From Aralia elata (Eukaryota; Streptophyta; Magnoliopsida; Apiales; Araliaceae): DNA of 64,000 nt. The notes beneath the pieces are model-generated. The model did no database searches, was not told where the DNA came from, and was given only the letters and a program-made list of their open reading frames with translations. The translations under genes and the position numbers were made by a program. Shown one piece after another: positions 20,939 to 33,706 of the stretch. The stretch's first letter is position 1; each line of letters begins with the position of its first letter. The stretch is taken from the NCBI GenBank assembly GCA_034770075.1, contig CM068388.1, positions 68,000,889-68,064,888 of the forward strand, given 5' to 3'.

Positions 20939-22720
20939 ATGAAGGGAAAAAGCGTTTGCTACAAATGCGGGCAACCGGGGCACATGGCTCCCCAATGTCA
21001 GAACAAACCAAAGGGGGGATGTTATTCATGTGGAGCACCCGACCACCAAATCAAGGACTGTCCGAAGAGGAAAGGTGACCTCGGGAGTGGCAACAGGAAC
21101 AACAACAGCAACAGCGGGAACAATAACCGGCTGAGCTATGGGACACCAGTCAGTCAAGCCAACAGGCCAACAGCCCGCACGTTCAACATGACGGTGCAGG
21201 ATGCCATGGAATCCAAGGACGTGGTGTCAGGTATCATCCCAATCAACGATATAAATGCATATGTGTTATTTGATTCGGGTGCTACTTGTTCTTTTGTTTC
21301 CGAAGAATTTGCTAGTCAGTTAAATTTACCCCGTGAAAAGTTAGAACACCCCATGAACGTAGAAGTAGCAAACAAAGAAATTGTCCCTGTAGAACACATT
21401 CATAGGAACTGTTGTGTTGAATTGCGAGGATTTAAGCTCAAAGTGGATTTGATACCAATTCGACTGGGAGAGTTCGATGTAATCTTGGGAATGGATTGGC
21501 TATCAACCCACGGAGCAGTTATTGACTGTAAGAAGAAATGTATACACCTAAAGACTCCTAATAAGTCAAAGGTGGTATTTTACGGCAGTAAGTCACCAAG
21601 CCAATCTTGTTGTCTTACTATGATGCAAACAAGGAGATTACTCAAGAAGGGTTGCGAATGTTATTTGGCCCATGTGGTTGATACTCGTCGAGTAGGGGAT
21701 GAGATGAGTCAAATACCAGTCGTGAGAGAATTCACCGATGTCTTTCCCGAAGAGCTTCCGGGACTGCCGCCGGACAGGGAAATCGAGTTCGTTATCGATT
21801 TGGCACCAGGAACCGCACCAATATCAAAGCCGCCGTATCGGATGGCACCTGTAGAAATGAAAGAGTTGATGGTGCAACTGCAAGAGCTTCTAGACAAAGG
21901 TTACATCAGACCAAGTGTGTCCCCGTGGGGAGCGCCCGTTCTGTTTGTAAAGAAGAAAGACGGTTCAATGAGGCTTTGTATCGACTATCGGGAGTTGAAC
22001 AAAGTTACTATTAAGAATAGGTATCCACTTCCTAGAATTGACGATCTGTTCGATCAACTCAAGGGAGCGAAGTACTTTTCAAAGATCGACTTAAGAACGG
22101 GCTACCATCAGCTAAAGGTGAGGCAGGAAGATATCCCGAAGACTGCATTCAGGACTCGTTATGGGCACTTCGAGTTCCTGGTAATGTCTTTTGGATTGAC
22201 GAACGCACCAGCAGCATTCATGGATATGATGAACAGAGTGTTCAAGCAGTACTTGGACAAGTTCGTAGTGGTATTCATTGATGACATCTTGGTGTATTCG
22301 GAGACAGAAGAGGAGCATGCTGAACACTTAAGGATTGTGTTAGAAGCTCTCAGGAAGGAGAAGTTGTACGCAAAATTCTCGAAGTGTGAGTTTTGGTTGC
22401 AAAGGGTACAATTTCTGGGTCACGTCATAAACAAGAATGGTGTTTCGGTGGATCCAGCAAAAGTAGAGGCGGTTATCAACTGGGAACAGCCGAAGACGCC
22501 GACAGAGATCCGGAGTTTCTTGGGATTAGCGGGATACTATCGGAGATTCATCCAGGATTTTTCAAAGATAGCATCGCCGTTGACCAACCTCACCAGGAAA
22601 ACAGTTAAGTTTGTTTGGTCGGAGAAGTGTGAGGAGAGTTTTCATGGAGTTGAAGAAGAGACTCAGCCAAGCACCAGTGTTGACCTTACCAGACAACACT
22701 GGAGGTTTTGTAGTGTATAG
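20900..22720 (+). pseudogene. pol: F nucleocapsid-protease-reverse transcriptase frame
   Basis: An open frame with three zinc knuckles in a row: a short CX2CX3HX3C type (CSNCGKNHTGEC, 20903-20938), then CYKCGQPGHMAPQC and CYSCGAPDHQIKDC. The aspartic protease follows (LFDSGAT, residues 110-116 counted from ATG 20939; ILGMDWL 182-188). RT spans about residues 300-500 with LCIDYRELNK, RYPLPRIDDL, SKIDLRTGYHQL and the catalytic FIDD at 446-449. A one-base slip at about 22637-22644 takes translation out of frame just after CEESF, and the frame ends at 22720. RT makes cDNA in the particle, primed at the site near 18620. The RNase H and integrase continue in the overlapping frame. Confidence 0.93.
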
Positions 22721-24611
22721 TGATGCGTCACACAAGGGTCTTGGTTGTGTGTTAATGCAACACGGCAAGGTCGTGGCGTACGCATCACGTCAGCTGAAGG
22801 ATTATGAGAAGGGTTACCCGACTCATGACTTAGAGTTAGCAGCGGTAGTTTTCGCCTTGAAGATTTGGAGGCACTACCTATACGGGGAGAAGTGCGAGAT
22901 ATATACAGATCACAAAAGTCTGAAATATATCTTCACTCAAAAGGAGCTGAACATGAGGCAGCGCCGATGGTTGGAATTGATCAAAGACTACGACTGTGAA
23001 ATTCTGTACCATCCGGGCAAAGCAAATGTAGTGGCTGATGCCTTAAGCAGAAAAGGCAAGGTGAAGCTGATGCAGCTGACAGTTCAGGAGGAGTTAGTAA
23101 AGGACTTTGAACGTCTGGAGCTGGAAGTTAGGTATCCAATGGAGGTGGACGAAAAGGTGTTCGCCGTGACGATAGGTCCGACTCTACTAGATAAGATACA
23201 AGAGGCTCAAGAATTTGACGAGGAGTGTATTGACATTAAGAGACAGTTATCAGAGGGAAAAGCCTCGAGGTATAAGGTTGACAACGCAGGATTGCTTAGA
23301 TTCGAGGGAAGGATCTGGATACCCTATGTACCGGACCTAAGGGAAGAAATTTTGCAGGAGGCCCATAATACGAGATTTTCGGTGCATCCAGGTAGCACCA
23401 AGATGTATCAAGATCTTCGTCAACATTATTGGTGGCCGCATCTGAAAGGGGAAGTTGCAGAATTCGTCAGCCGGTGTTTAACTTGTCAAAGGATCAAGGC
23501 GGAGCACCAACGGCCGAGCGGATTGTTGCAACCCTTAGAGATTCCCGAGTGGAAGTGGGAGCACATCACAATGGATTTTGTGGTGGGACTTCCAACAACG
23601 CAAAAAGGTCTAGACGCCATCTGGGTGATCGTAGATCGTTTGACCAAGTCTGCCCATTTCCTACCAATCAAGATCAGGTACAAATTGGAACAGCTAGCAA
23701 AACTTTATGTGAAAGAAATAGTATCACGACATGGAGTGCCGGTATCTATTGTGTCTGACAGGGATCCGCGCTTCACGTCAAATTTTTGGAGAAGCCTGCA
23801 GGAGAGACTGGGAACACAGTTAAGAATGAGTACGGCATATCATCCTCAGACTGATGGCCAGAGTGAGCGAACAATTCAGACCCTAGAGGATATGCTCCGG
23901 GCAGTGGTGATGGATTTAAGTGGCAGCTGGGATGATCACTTGCCACTAGTGGAGTTCGCGTACAACAATAGTTACCATGCTAGCATTGGCATGCCACCGT
24001 ACGAAGCATTGTACGGAAGGAAGTGTCGAACGCCGTTGTGTTGGGACGAAGTTGGTGAACGGAGATTATTGGGGCCAGAATTGGTACAACAAACCGTGGA
24101 AATCATTAAAATAATAAGACAACGGTTAGTAGCAGCCCAAGATCGTCAGAAGAGGTATGCCGACTTACATCGCCAGAAACGAGACTTTGAAGTTGGTAGT
24201 TTTGTGTTTCTGAAGGTATCTCCCTGGAAAGGAAAGATCCGTTTTGGGAAAAAGGGTAAATTGAGCCCTAGGTTCATAGGACCGTTCGAAATTTTGAGAC
24301 GAATCGGCGAGGTGGCGTACGAGGTAGCACTACCTCCTGAACTTGAGCACATTCACAACGTGTTTCATGTGTCAGTGTTGCGTCCGTATAAGCCAGATTA
24401 CAAACACGTTATTTCCTATGAACCAATTCAAGTCGAAAGAGATTTATCGTACGAGGAGATTCCTGTTCAAATACTGGATAGAAAAGAACAAAAGCTGAGG
24501 AATAAAATCATTCACTCGGTGAAAGTTCTCTGGAGGAACCACGCGGTGGAAGAAGCTACGTGGGAACTTGAAGAGAAGATGAGAGCAAACTATCCGCGAT
24601 TATTTGAGTAA
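22640..24611 (+). pseudogene. pol: F RNase H-integrase-chromodomain frame
   Basis: This is the downstream half of pol, in a different frame from the RT (codons counted from ATG 22611; homology starts at residue 11). RNase H has YSDASHKGLG (D38), E75 and D100. The integrase has a zinc-binding H252/H259/C289/C292 module and a DDE core: MDF D322, SDRD D383 and SER E419, with 35 residues between the last two. The GPY/F-type region is followed by a C-terminal chromodomain (about 606-666, SYEEIPVQIL, VKVLWRNHAVEEATWE). That places it among chromoviruses, whose integration is thought to be steered towards heterochromatin marks. It ends in TAA two residues after LF. All catalytic residues are present, and only the upstream frameshift separates it from RT. 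Confidence 0.94.
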
Positions 24612-24635
24612 CCTTAGATTGAAATTCCGAGGACG

Positions 24636-24658
24636 GAATTTTTATAAGGGGGAGAGGA
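24636..24658 (+). promoter_or_regulatory. F polypurine tract
   Basis: ATAAGGGGGAGAGGA immediately precedes the 3' LTR and is the plus-strand priming site. It is preceded by GAGGACGGAATTTTT, a conserved 3' end also recognisable in element G (minus strand near 41343-41380). Confidence 0.88.
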
Positions 24659-27600
24659 TGTAATGTCCAGGATTTTTGTGAATTCTATTTTAATAAATAA
24701 AATTTATTGTATATAAATTTCGGATTTATTTGGACCAATGTAAACATTATTACTTAACTATATAATTTCATGGTACAAAAATTTTCTGTGCATTAAAGGG
24801 GCTCACTGATGTTTAAATAAACTAGTGAGTTAACCCTAAGGAATTATTTGCAAGGAAATTTGGGAAATCAATAAATAAATTTATTTTATTAAGTAATTCG
24901 AATGAGAAATTATGATTAAAATAAATATTTTGAACAATCAATTAATTAGTTGGACTAATTAATTTAAATATTAGGGGCATAGTGCTAATAATGCTAATAA
25001 ACAAATTTGGCTACTTTAAATTGAATAAATAGGGCTGAGCCAATTTCTATTGGGCCACCATTTTAATGTACCCAGCCGGCCCAACTCATGGTTCAAGCCC
25101 AAAGTGGATTTCAGTCGGGTTGGGTTCAGCAGCCGGGTGGGATCCATTTCCTTTGGATTAGGATAACCGGCAACCCAAGTGGAGGAGGGGGTTTATCTCG
25201 ACGAGGAAGCGAAATTGGGGATAAACAGAGAGAGACCAAAATCCCCTAAACTCTCAAAGCAAACAACCGAGCAAATCAGTCAAACCCTCTGTCGAAGCTT
25301 CAATCCATCAGTCGAGTAAAGAACGGGGGAAAAGGCGCCGGCGAAGGGCTTGAATAGACCGACGGCGTGAAGAAGAACCAACAGGCGAAGAGGGTTTCGC
25401 CACGGACGACTGGACACACGACGAACGGACCAACGGGTTAGAGCGCGCGGCGACGTGACCGGTGAGGTTACGCGATTCGAGGTCCTGCCGGCGAAAATCA
25501 TAGTTGTACTGATGGGTTGATGTGCATAATTAGCCGAACCCCCCTACTTCCCTCTACCCGATGGTCAAACGTTCGATCAATTGGGGGTATTGTCCAACTA
25601 GTGGGTAAGAATATTACTATAAATTGAACCCTCCATTCTCATACCTTAGCTGCCAATTTCCTTTGTTTGAAAGAGTCCCAATTAGAAGCTAGGGTTTTAA
25701 AGTAGTGAGCAGATACAGTGAGAAGGGGGGGGGGACAGGGGGAAGGCCACGGTGAATGTCCGGCTGGGTTGAGTACTTTGGACGACGGCGAAGGACGGCG
25801 ACTCGAAACCCCCGAAGGTATACCGAGCTGTGGTAGTTTAAGATTAATGTGAATTTTCCTTCCTTATTTCCTTCTTCTGTAACCAAAATTGGTGCTGCCA
25901 GTTTAATGGATTGGGTTCTTGGAAAAATCTCTATAATTAGTTGGTATTGCTGACTGTATTTGTTGGATAATTTGAAATTTTTCTGTGGTTTGGATTTGTA
26001 TGGTTCCCCTGTTTGGGACTGTACTATTTTGGGATTTGAATATACAATGATATTGTGTTGTATTGGTTTGTACTACTCTGATAACTCTTAGTTGGCTTGA
26101 ATAAATTCCTTTCCTTCCTACTCGAAGTGGTACTGTCAACTGTGGGTATGGTATTGAACTACTTTTATTTACTGCTTGGTTTTAATTTGGGGAAAATCTG
26201 TATTGGGTTGTTTTGTTGGACTATATTAAATTGTTTCTTTGGATGGGAATCTTGGTGTTTAGGTGAACCTCAGGGCTCGGCCAGTGGAATTTTAGGCAGG
26301 ATTTAGGCTAGCGTCAACCTTAGTATGACCACAAGGTGCTTGATGTAATGCCAATGAGGACCCAATTGTTAGATTTCTTCATGATATAGATTGATCACCT
26401 GTTTTGCTCGTGTAAGAATTGCTGAATCTCATTGTACTGTATACTGGGCAATTGAAATGATATTGTAGGAAACTGTGATGTTCAAGAGTATTAGGCAATA
26501 ATTTAGTTCCTTCCCAAATTGGTTTTGAAATTTATTTGTTTATGGAGTCAAATGGTTGTCACATTGTTAATCAACTGTGCAAGTATTGGCTTACTTAAAT
26601 GGGTAATTAATTTAAGTCAATAATGCAAATTAATTGGTATTACGTTAATAAATAAGATTAATAAAGTGTTCAATTATTTTCAATAAGTAATAAATATTTA
26701 ATTATTATTAAATAATAATAAAATATGAATAAAGTTAATGAAATAATTATTTATTATTTTTCCAATTAATAATAAATAAAGATAATAAATATTTAATTAT
26801 TATTTAATAATAATAATAATTAAATATGAGTAAAGTTAATAAAATAATTATTTATCATTTAATAATAAATAAAGATAATAAATATTTAATTATTATTTAA
26901 TAATAATAATAATTAAATATGAGTAAAGTTAATAAAATAATTATTTATCATTTAATAATAAATAAAGATAATAAATATTTAATTATTATTTAATAATAAT
27001 AATAATTAAATATGAGTAAAGTTAATAAAATAATTATTTATCATTTAATAATAAATAAAAGATAATAAATATTTAATTATTATTTAATAATAATAATAAT
27101 TAAATATGAGTAAAGTTAATAAAATAATTTTTTTTTTTAGAGGTAATAAGTATTTAATTAATAATAATAATAATTAAGTATAATTATTGAGTAAGAAGGA
27201 AATTAACTACTTAATCATTAATGAAATAATGATTAAGTATAAGGGAGATTTATAAGTTAAATATTTAGCGGTGGCCCTTAATAAATAAAGATAATAAACA
27301 CTTAGCGATTATTAATATTAAATAATAATTAAGTGTGTAAATTTATACATTAATTAATGTTGAATAAAGGACAAGTACAACAATTACTAAATTACCCCTA
27401 AGGTAGTGGCAATTAAGAGTAAGGCAACTAAATAATTGATTTATGGTTTTCTGTTATCTTTAAACCAAAATAAATTTATAAGGATTGTTAAAGGTAACAA
27501 ATTGAGTATTCAAATGATAGTGACCATGATTAATTATTATCTGTTTAAGATAGATAGAGGTCATTAATAAATTTATGTTTAACTAATGTTAATTAGTAAT

Positions 27601-28820
27601 TAAATTTAAATGGTGAATTTTACCTGTTGAGTAAAAGGTATAGTGAGAGGTGTCAAATACACAACTGTTAATTGATAAATCGACTTTATCCAATGATAGG
27701 TCACTCGAGATCAATTAATTAAAGCTAGAATTTATCTGTAGCTGAGCAAACAGGCAAGTCCTCTATCCCGAACTTTGATTTCTGCAAGTTCCTAACCCTA
27801 AACTTCTTACATTATTGCAAGTTCTTCCTTACTCAACTTTTTACCTTGAGCAACACTTCTAAAACCTTATGCAGTATTTTAATTCATGCAAAAGGTATAC
27901 ATTATTGCAAGTATTCTTTAAGCTTGAATTTTATCTCCAAGCATGCTATAAGTGGTCTAATTACTTTTAAAATTATTCCACATCTGTGTATGTATTGGCA
28001 TTCGCACTCATGCATTTGAATTCGAATATTGAATTAAATTCAGAAGTTTTATGAACCATTCATGGTTAAGTCTGAACCTTTGTTCGGTCAGACAATTTTG
28101 TGTAAATTTATAAAAGCTATCCGAACCAATCAAGGGTAAGGATTCTTAGACTGTATGAACACCCCTTTATTTATAGGGGAGTACCCCACGTACCGTATAT
28201 AAGGTACAAATAGCAGAATTAAATGTTATGCATATACATAGGGTACGCGAGGCTGATCCCCTCAAGTACGTTATTCTGTAGCCAGTAACCAGAGGGTCAA
28301 CCAGCTATTGACTCCTCTGGAAGTTATCGTTCAAAGTCTATTTGACTATCAATTGTTCTAAAAAGCATTTATTGTTCTTGCTTCTGATTTATTCTATTGT
28401 TGAAATCCCTTTTTATATCCCTTCATCATGATATATCCTTATTGTTGCACTTTAAACTTGCTGGGCAAACTTGTTGCTCATTCTTGCTATATCATGATTT
28501 CATTGCAGCTAAACCCGAGACGTCAGGGAAGAATAAAGGGAAAGAAAAGATGAAATGATAGATTTCTCGTAGCAGACTTAGATTCATGTGTTCGTTAATT
28601 TCTGTTAATGTAATTTAAACCCTGATAGCTATTTAGGGTATGAATTTTGTGGACGTGTTTAAGGTTATTTGTATTCTGGGACTAGTAACACCTTGTAATG
28701 AACAACGTATGTTTATATATTCCGCACTTTTAGATATCATATGTTGTTAGAGGTGAATGTTGTATTGGATCGTGATGACCAGATCTGGGTATTTGGAGAC
28801 CCGAATTTGGGGGCGTCACA
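24659..28820 (+). repeat. F 3' LTR
   Basis: 4162 bp, nearly identical to 14446-18616, including five tandem repeat units (26723-27140), the predicted donor and acceptor, and the hairpin module (28069-28350). Differences seen include small indels (for example a short deletion near 25573 and one extra A near 27060) and single changes such as the G at about 25437. TTAAG follows at 28821. Confidence 0.95.
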
Positions 28821-28825
28821 TTAAG

Positions 28826-29622
28826 TGGTCTAATTACTTTTAAAATTATTCCACATCTTTGTATTTATTGACATTCGCACTCGTGCATTTGAATTCGTAT
28901 ATTTATTTAAGTTCAGAAATTTGTGAACTATTCATGGTTAAGTCTGAACCCTTGTTCGGTCAGGCAAATATGTGAGAATTTATAAAAGCTATCCGAACCA
29001 ATCGATGGTAAGGATTCTTAGACTAAATGGACACCCCTTTTATTAGAGGGGAGTACCCCAGGTACCGTATATAAGGTACAAATAGCAGAGTTAAATGTTA
29101 TGCATACACATAGCGTACGCGAGGCTGATCCCCTCAAGTACTTATTCTGTAGCCAGTAACCAGATGGTCAACCAGCTATTGACTCCTTTGGAAGTTATTG
29201 TTCAAAGTCTACTTGACTATCAATTGTTCTAAAAGCATTTATTATTTCTGATAATTCTATTGTTGAAATCTCTTTCGATATCCCTTTTCATCATGATATA
29301 TCCTTATTGTTGTACTTTAAACTTGCTGAGCAAACTCGTTGCTCATCCTTGCTATATCATGACTTCATTGCAGCTAAACCAGAGACGTTAGGGAAGAACA
29401 AAGGGAAAGAAAAGATGAAGTAATAGACTTCATGTAGCAGATTTTAAACTTATGTGTAGTTAATTACTGGTAATGTAATTTAATCCCTGATATTTATTTA
29501 GGGTATGGATTTGTGTAAGTGTTTAAGGTTTTTTTTGTATTCTGGGACTAGTAACACCTTGTAATGAACATCGTATGTTTATTATATTCCGCATTTTAGT
29601 TACCATATTTGGGGGCGTCACA
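28826..29622 (+). repeat. Solo LTR E, right piece
   Basis: The U5 part of E after the F insertion. It has HP1 with GTCTG(A)ACC..GGTCAGGC (28942-28965), HP2 CCCCTTT..AGAGGGG, HP3 at 29113-29141, the acceptor hairpin GAGCAA..TTGCTC, a CAG acceptor at 29371-29373 and a 15-codon open frame ending at TAA 29421-29423. It ends GGGGGCGTCACA at 29622, then GGGCA. No PBS follows, confirming a solo LTR. Confidence 0.85.
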
Positions 29623-29627
29623 GGGCA

Positions 29628-30399
29628 TATAGTCCCATTTGCGCTTAGGCGTTAAAAATTTATATATGTGCACAATATATGGTACGATAGGTTGATCCCC
29701 TAAAGTACTTGCGGAGGATGTTTGTCGGTCTTTGTGGTTGATATTCGTCCTGATGGTTTTATTTGTTCAATGTATTTATTACCGCTCAGTACGATGGTAA
29801 CAACTTGAAATCTCATTATTTCTTGTTATCAAATACTTCTCAAGTTTATTCTAATTGTTGAAGCTCAAATGTAGATGATCCCTTTTCTTGATGTTCGATG
29901 TTAAACTCTCATATTACTTGCTGGGCAATTTGTGCTCATTTTGCTTAAACCTAATATTTGCAGCTAAACATGAAAAAGCCGAAGGATCGGGCAAGGATAA
30001 AGGGAAAGGAAAGATGGATGAATAGGAAGCATGTTATGCAATAATTAAATATTTATAATATTTGTAATGAATTTGAAGGATTTTATATATGTGTGTATTT
30101 GTAAAGGTTATAAGAACCTTGGGACTAGACGGAGATGTTTGAAATAAACTATCTAAGTTATGTTTAGTTAAATGTGTGAATCCTTAATTTAGATTTAACA
30201 TTATTGACAATGTCTAGAATGTTCTGTCAAGGAAAGGGGTTATTTGATTGCGCGCCGTTTATGCGGAAGGCCCCCTCTTTCCTGGGAACTGCCTGGTTGT
30301 CAATAGTGTGAGTCTAAACTTTATATACTCAGAAGAAGTTTAGGTTGAATAGTGAGCACCAGTCCATTGTAGCTAGTACATGGATTTGGGGGCGTCACA
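29628..30399 (+). repeat. Solo LTR D, right piece
   Basis: The U5 end of D. HP3 at 29681-29709 shows the stem TAGG..CCTA where F has GAGG..CCTC. The acceptor hairpin is GGGCA-atttg-TGCTC, CAG lies at 29961-29963, and a 19-codon frame ends at TAG 30023-30025. The LTR ends GGGGGCGTCACA at 30399 with no PBS after it. Confidence 0.75.
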
Positions 30400-33300
30400 A
30401 AGATTATGTGAATGCATCGGTTTATATGTGTTGTAGTTTCACATGAGCGAATAAATTGATTTCGCGTAATATAGCAAAATCACTATTCACGAAGCACGTT
30501 TCCCGAGGTACTATTCATGCCAAAATATTTTTACATTTTTTTCGATTTTTATTAATTTCGTTAAGACGTGTACGCGGAGAAATAATTTTTTTCCAAGCGT
30601 CGAAAATTTTATTTGAGCCCGAACGAGATTTATTTTGTATCCGAAATGTATTATATCGGTGCTCCGAATAAATGAACAAATCCCATAATTATTATTTTTA
30701 CGCATCCCAATATTTTATGGGAGTATCCATTTTAATTATGGGTAGAGATATTAAGCAAATTTGGTGCAAGTGAGGATGTAATCGGGTGGCATGTAGAGAG
30801 AGAAAGCAAAGTGGGTTTTGTAATATTGGTATGTTACTCGAATAGGAAACCAAATAAAACCTTAAGCCAATCAGGAGGGAGCATACATCCAAGGTTACCG
30901 ACATGCTTCTCAAAACTCATTTCAATGAGTAACATTCCATGCATCCAAGGAGCTCGGGCAATGTAACCCATCTCCCCCAAAGCCACCATCCGTTCCATTC
31001 TCCCATGCCCATTACTTCCAAGTTTAGTTTCATTGCAAGAGAAGAGAGTAAGTTGAGAGAGAGCAAACTGCAGAGAATGAGGAAGGAGAAAGACACGGTG
31101 GTAGCCAAAGAGAGACAGAGGATAGGAGAAAACTTGAGAGAAAAACTAATTCTAGAGAGAATAAGACAACTGGGTAAGGGGAGAAGCCAAGAGGAAGAAG
31201 AAGAGTAGAGCTTCAAGATCTAGCCAAGCTATATAGCATCCAAGAACAACATTCAAGAGGTAATCATTCGCTTTAAACCATCTCTCTTCCATTTTCAAGT
31301 TTCTTGAGTTTTTTTCAAGCTTTTGTGATGGGTTTGATTTTTGCAATTTTTGTTGCTGTTGGTTGGTTGTAAAATGTTATGGAGTTGTTAATACCTTAAA
31401 TACCTTCCTAATGACACTAAAATCGAACAAAACAAGCAAAAATCTGATCCCTTTGCGTAATGAAGGAAGAACATGAACTTTTGGACTTTGGACTATGAAC
31501 GAACTGGTTTAGAGGACTTAAACCGTTATAAATCATAACTGATAATTTTGTTGGTTATTATAATATTGTAGTTCCATGGGTTATGAGAATAACCCAGTTG
31601 GAATGGAGTAAAAAGATGTAAAAACGAAGATTTGGTAATGATTTTAGTGAAGAACAGTTAGAATACCTAAAACAGAGCATGAGTTGATACTTTAGCCTAA
31701 GATTTGGCCATGTTATTGTCAATGGGTAGCTCTGAATTTTTGAAATGTTGTAGCTCTATGACTTAGGAGTTCATAGAGTCCGAAATGGACTGATTTGGAC
31801 GTTTAGAGAAAAAGTTATGAAGGTTGGAGTGAAGGAGGGTCAAAAATTCGCGAAGTCTGGTGCAGCTAGTGCGCCTGCGCCCAAGGGCCTGCTGCCCGCA
31901 TGCGCCTGGTGTCGCCCGCGCGCGCGCTGCCCGACTCAGCTTCGACGTCCGTTGGAAAAATGACCATAACTTTCTCATACTCACTCCAATTAGGGCGATT
32001 CAAGAATATCCGGAAACAGTAAGACTAGACCTACAACTTCCATTAATTAGAATTGAAAGTTACTACCTGGATAAATTTCCAAATTGGCCATTTTTTGGAC
32101 TGATGTGTAATTAGAGGCAATCGGAGGGTGTTGGGCATGCGCGTAAGCACGTGTAATGTTCCCGATAATGTAAAATGATGTTCTAAGTTATAAAACATGA
32201 ACATTATAGATTATAATGATGATTAACATTAATCAATGATGAATTAGATATGTGTATGAGCATGCTAAGCATATGCGTAGGAGGTGAATTAGGCGTATGA
32301 CGTGTAAACGTCGAAATGCCGCGTAAAGTGTTAATACACTTAATTAGTGTGTTGATTCAAATGAATCGAATATTATAAGATATGGAATGGGGTTAATATA
32401 AAACAATAAGTATGAATGATGATGAGGGTCGTAACGTTTCTGAACGACGTGACACCGAGAGATGTTTTGGCCTTAATCGCGTTTACTGATTTATAAAACG
32501 CGAACAACATGAAATGAAAGTTATAATTTTAGTATGTAAAACAATATGAAGTCTATATTTGGCTAATTGGTATATTTTTATAAATGATATTGTGTAGGCT
32601 ATTTGAAGAGTATTATAACGTCAGTTGTAAGCAGCGCATAAGACAAGTTTCCTAACTTACTCAATATTTACATTAGAGCAAGTTTTCTAACTTCATATGA
32701 TAATTTTCTTATGAAGGCTATGTGATGTAAAGTTCAAGTAACACAATGTCTATATATATTGTGTGGATGCTAAATATGTGCAATTTCTTTAACAATTGTA
32801 CTAGATGTTCAAGTTATGTTAAATTGCAAAGGTATGTATATTCTGATATTAGAATTTCATTAGTTACATAAAATTCACAAGACAAGATGAGATGAGTTAT
32901 TCCATTCGGAAGTCTTATTGATGTAGATGTGAATTGTAATAATTCTTGAATTGTGTTAAAGTGATGATGCCTTATCAAATAATTGGGTAATAGATGGTAT
33001 AAATTACACTCCGTGTAATAATGTGTTGTTGTAAGTAGATGTGGTCATAATTTGCACCCCGTGCATTGATGTGGTGGCGATTGTAAATATTAACGTGCTA
33101 GACCAATATTCGCACTTAGGTGCAATTCAAAGAAATGTTCTTTAATTGAACTGTTTAATATGTTAAGTCCTGGAAATCAAGAACTATGATGAAAATCAGG
33201 TTGATGTTAATCGTTTTTAAATATGGTGATAGTGATGATGATGTTAGCAATGGTATATGATAAGGAATTTAATTATTCCTGTTTATTCGCACGACTTCAC

Positions 33301-33692
33301 AATTATTGTTCAGTTGTTGAAGATTTCAGTCAGATGTTATTTTACTCCTATGGTATTATTTATTCAACTGCTTATACTTGTTGGGAAATTGAATGCTCAC
33401 TTTTGCAAAAATTCTAACTTTTTGCAGCTAGAGTCGAAGGGCCAGATTAGTACGAAGAAGAGAAGAGTTAGTAACTGTTTAGAAGAAGGACTAAATTTTT
33501 GTTGTAATATTATTAAATTTAGTAATATTATTTGTTGATGTATTAGTAAAGGTCTTCGTACTTGGGATTAGATGAGAACGTGTTGTAATAATATTGTAAT
33601 TACATTCATGTAGTAAGATTATGTGGTATCGGTAGTACCGTGACGCGCCGGACCTGGGTTTAAGGTAAGACCTGAGTTTCGGGGGCGTTACA
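30400..33692 (+). repeat. Element C 5' LTR, second piece
   Basis: Ends GGGGGCGTTACA directly before a PBS. The part from 31527 aligns with 44520-46679. It contains a donor-like CAAGAG|GTAATC at 31260, a CG-rich patch (31860-31950), CAAGTTTCCTAACTT motifs (32640-32700), three small perfect hairpins (33004-33120) and an acceptor-like TTTTTGCAG at 33427. No clear TATA box is seen before the donor. The ORFs 30939-31208 and 31860-32114 are not supported as genes. Confidence 0.8.
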
Positions 33693-33694
33693 GT

Positions 33695-33706
33695 TGGTAT
33701 CAGAGC
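33695..33706 (+). promoter_or_regulatory. Element C primer-binding site
   Basis: TGGTATCAGAGC, 2 bp after the LTR end at 33692; initiator-Met tRNA type. Confidence 0.9.

Larger units (their letters stand above)
14446..28820 (+). mobile_element. Complete Del/Tekay-like chromovirus F (14.4 kb)
   Basis: An entire LTR element with perfect TTAAG target duplications (14441-14445 and 28821-28825), LTRs of 4171 and 4162 bp, PBS, accessory ORF, gag, protease, RT, RNase H, integrase, chromodomain and polypurine tract in the usual gypsy order. The two LTRs differ by a handful of substitutions and small indels that I can see, so the insertion is recent relative to its neighbours. The coding region has frameshifts and stops, so this copy is not expected to make a full polyprotein, although its layout is complete. 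It sits inside solo LTR E of a related family. Confidence 0.95.

Noticed and set aside
30939..31208. 89-codon ORF with Glu/Arg-rich helix in LTR C
   Set aside because: Low-complexity GAGA-rich leader sequence. The 3' LTR copy lacks this part, so conservation cannot be tested, and it stops before the predicted donor.
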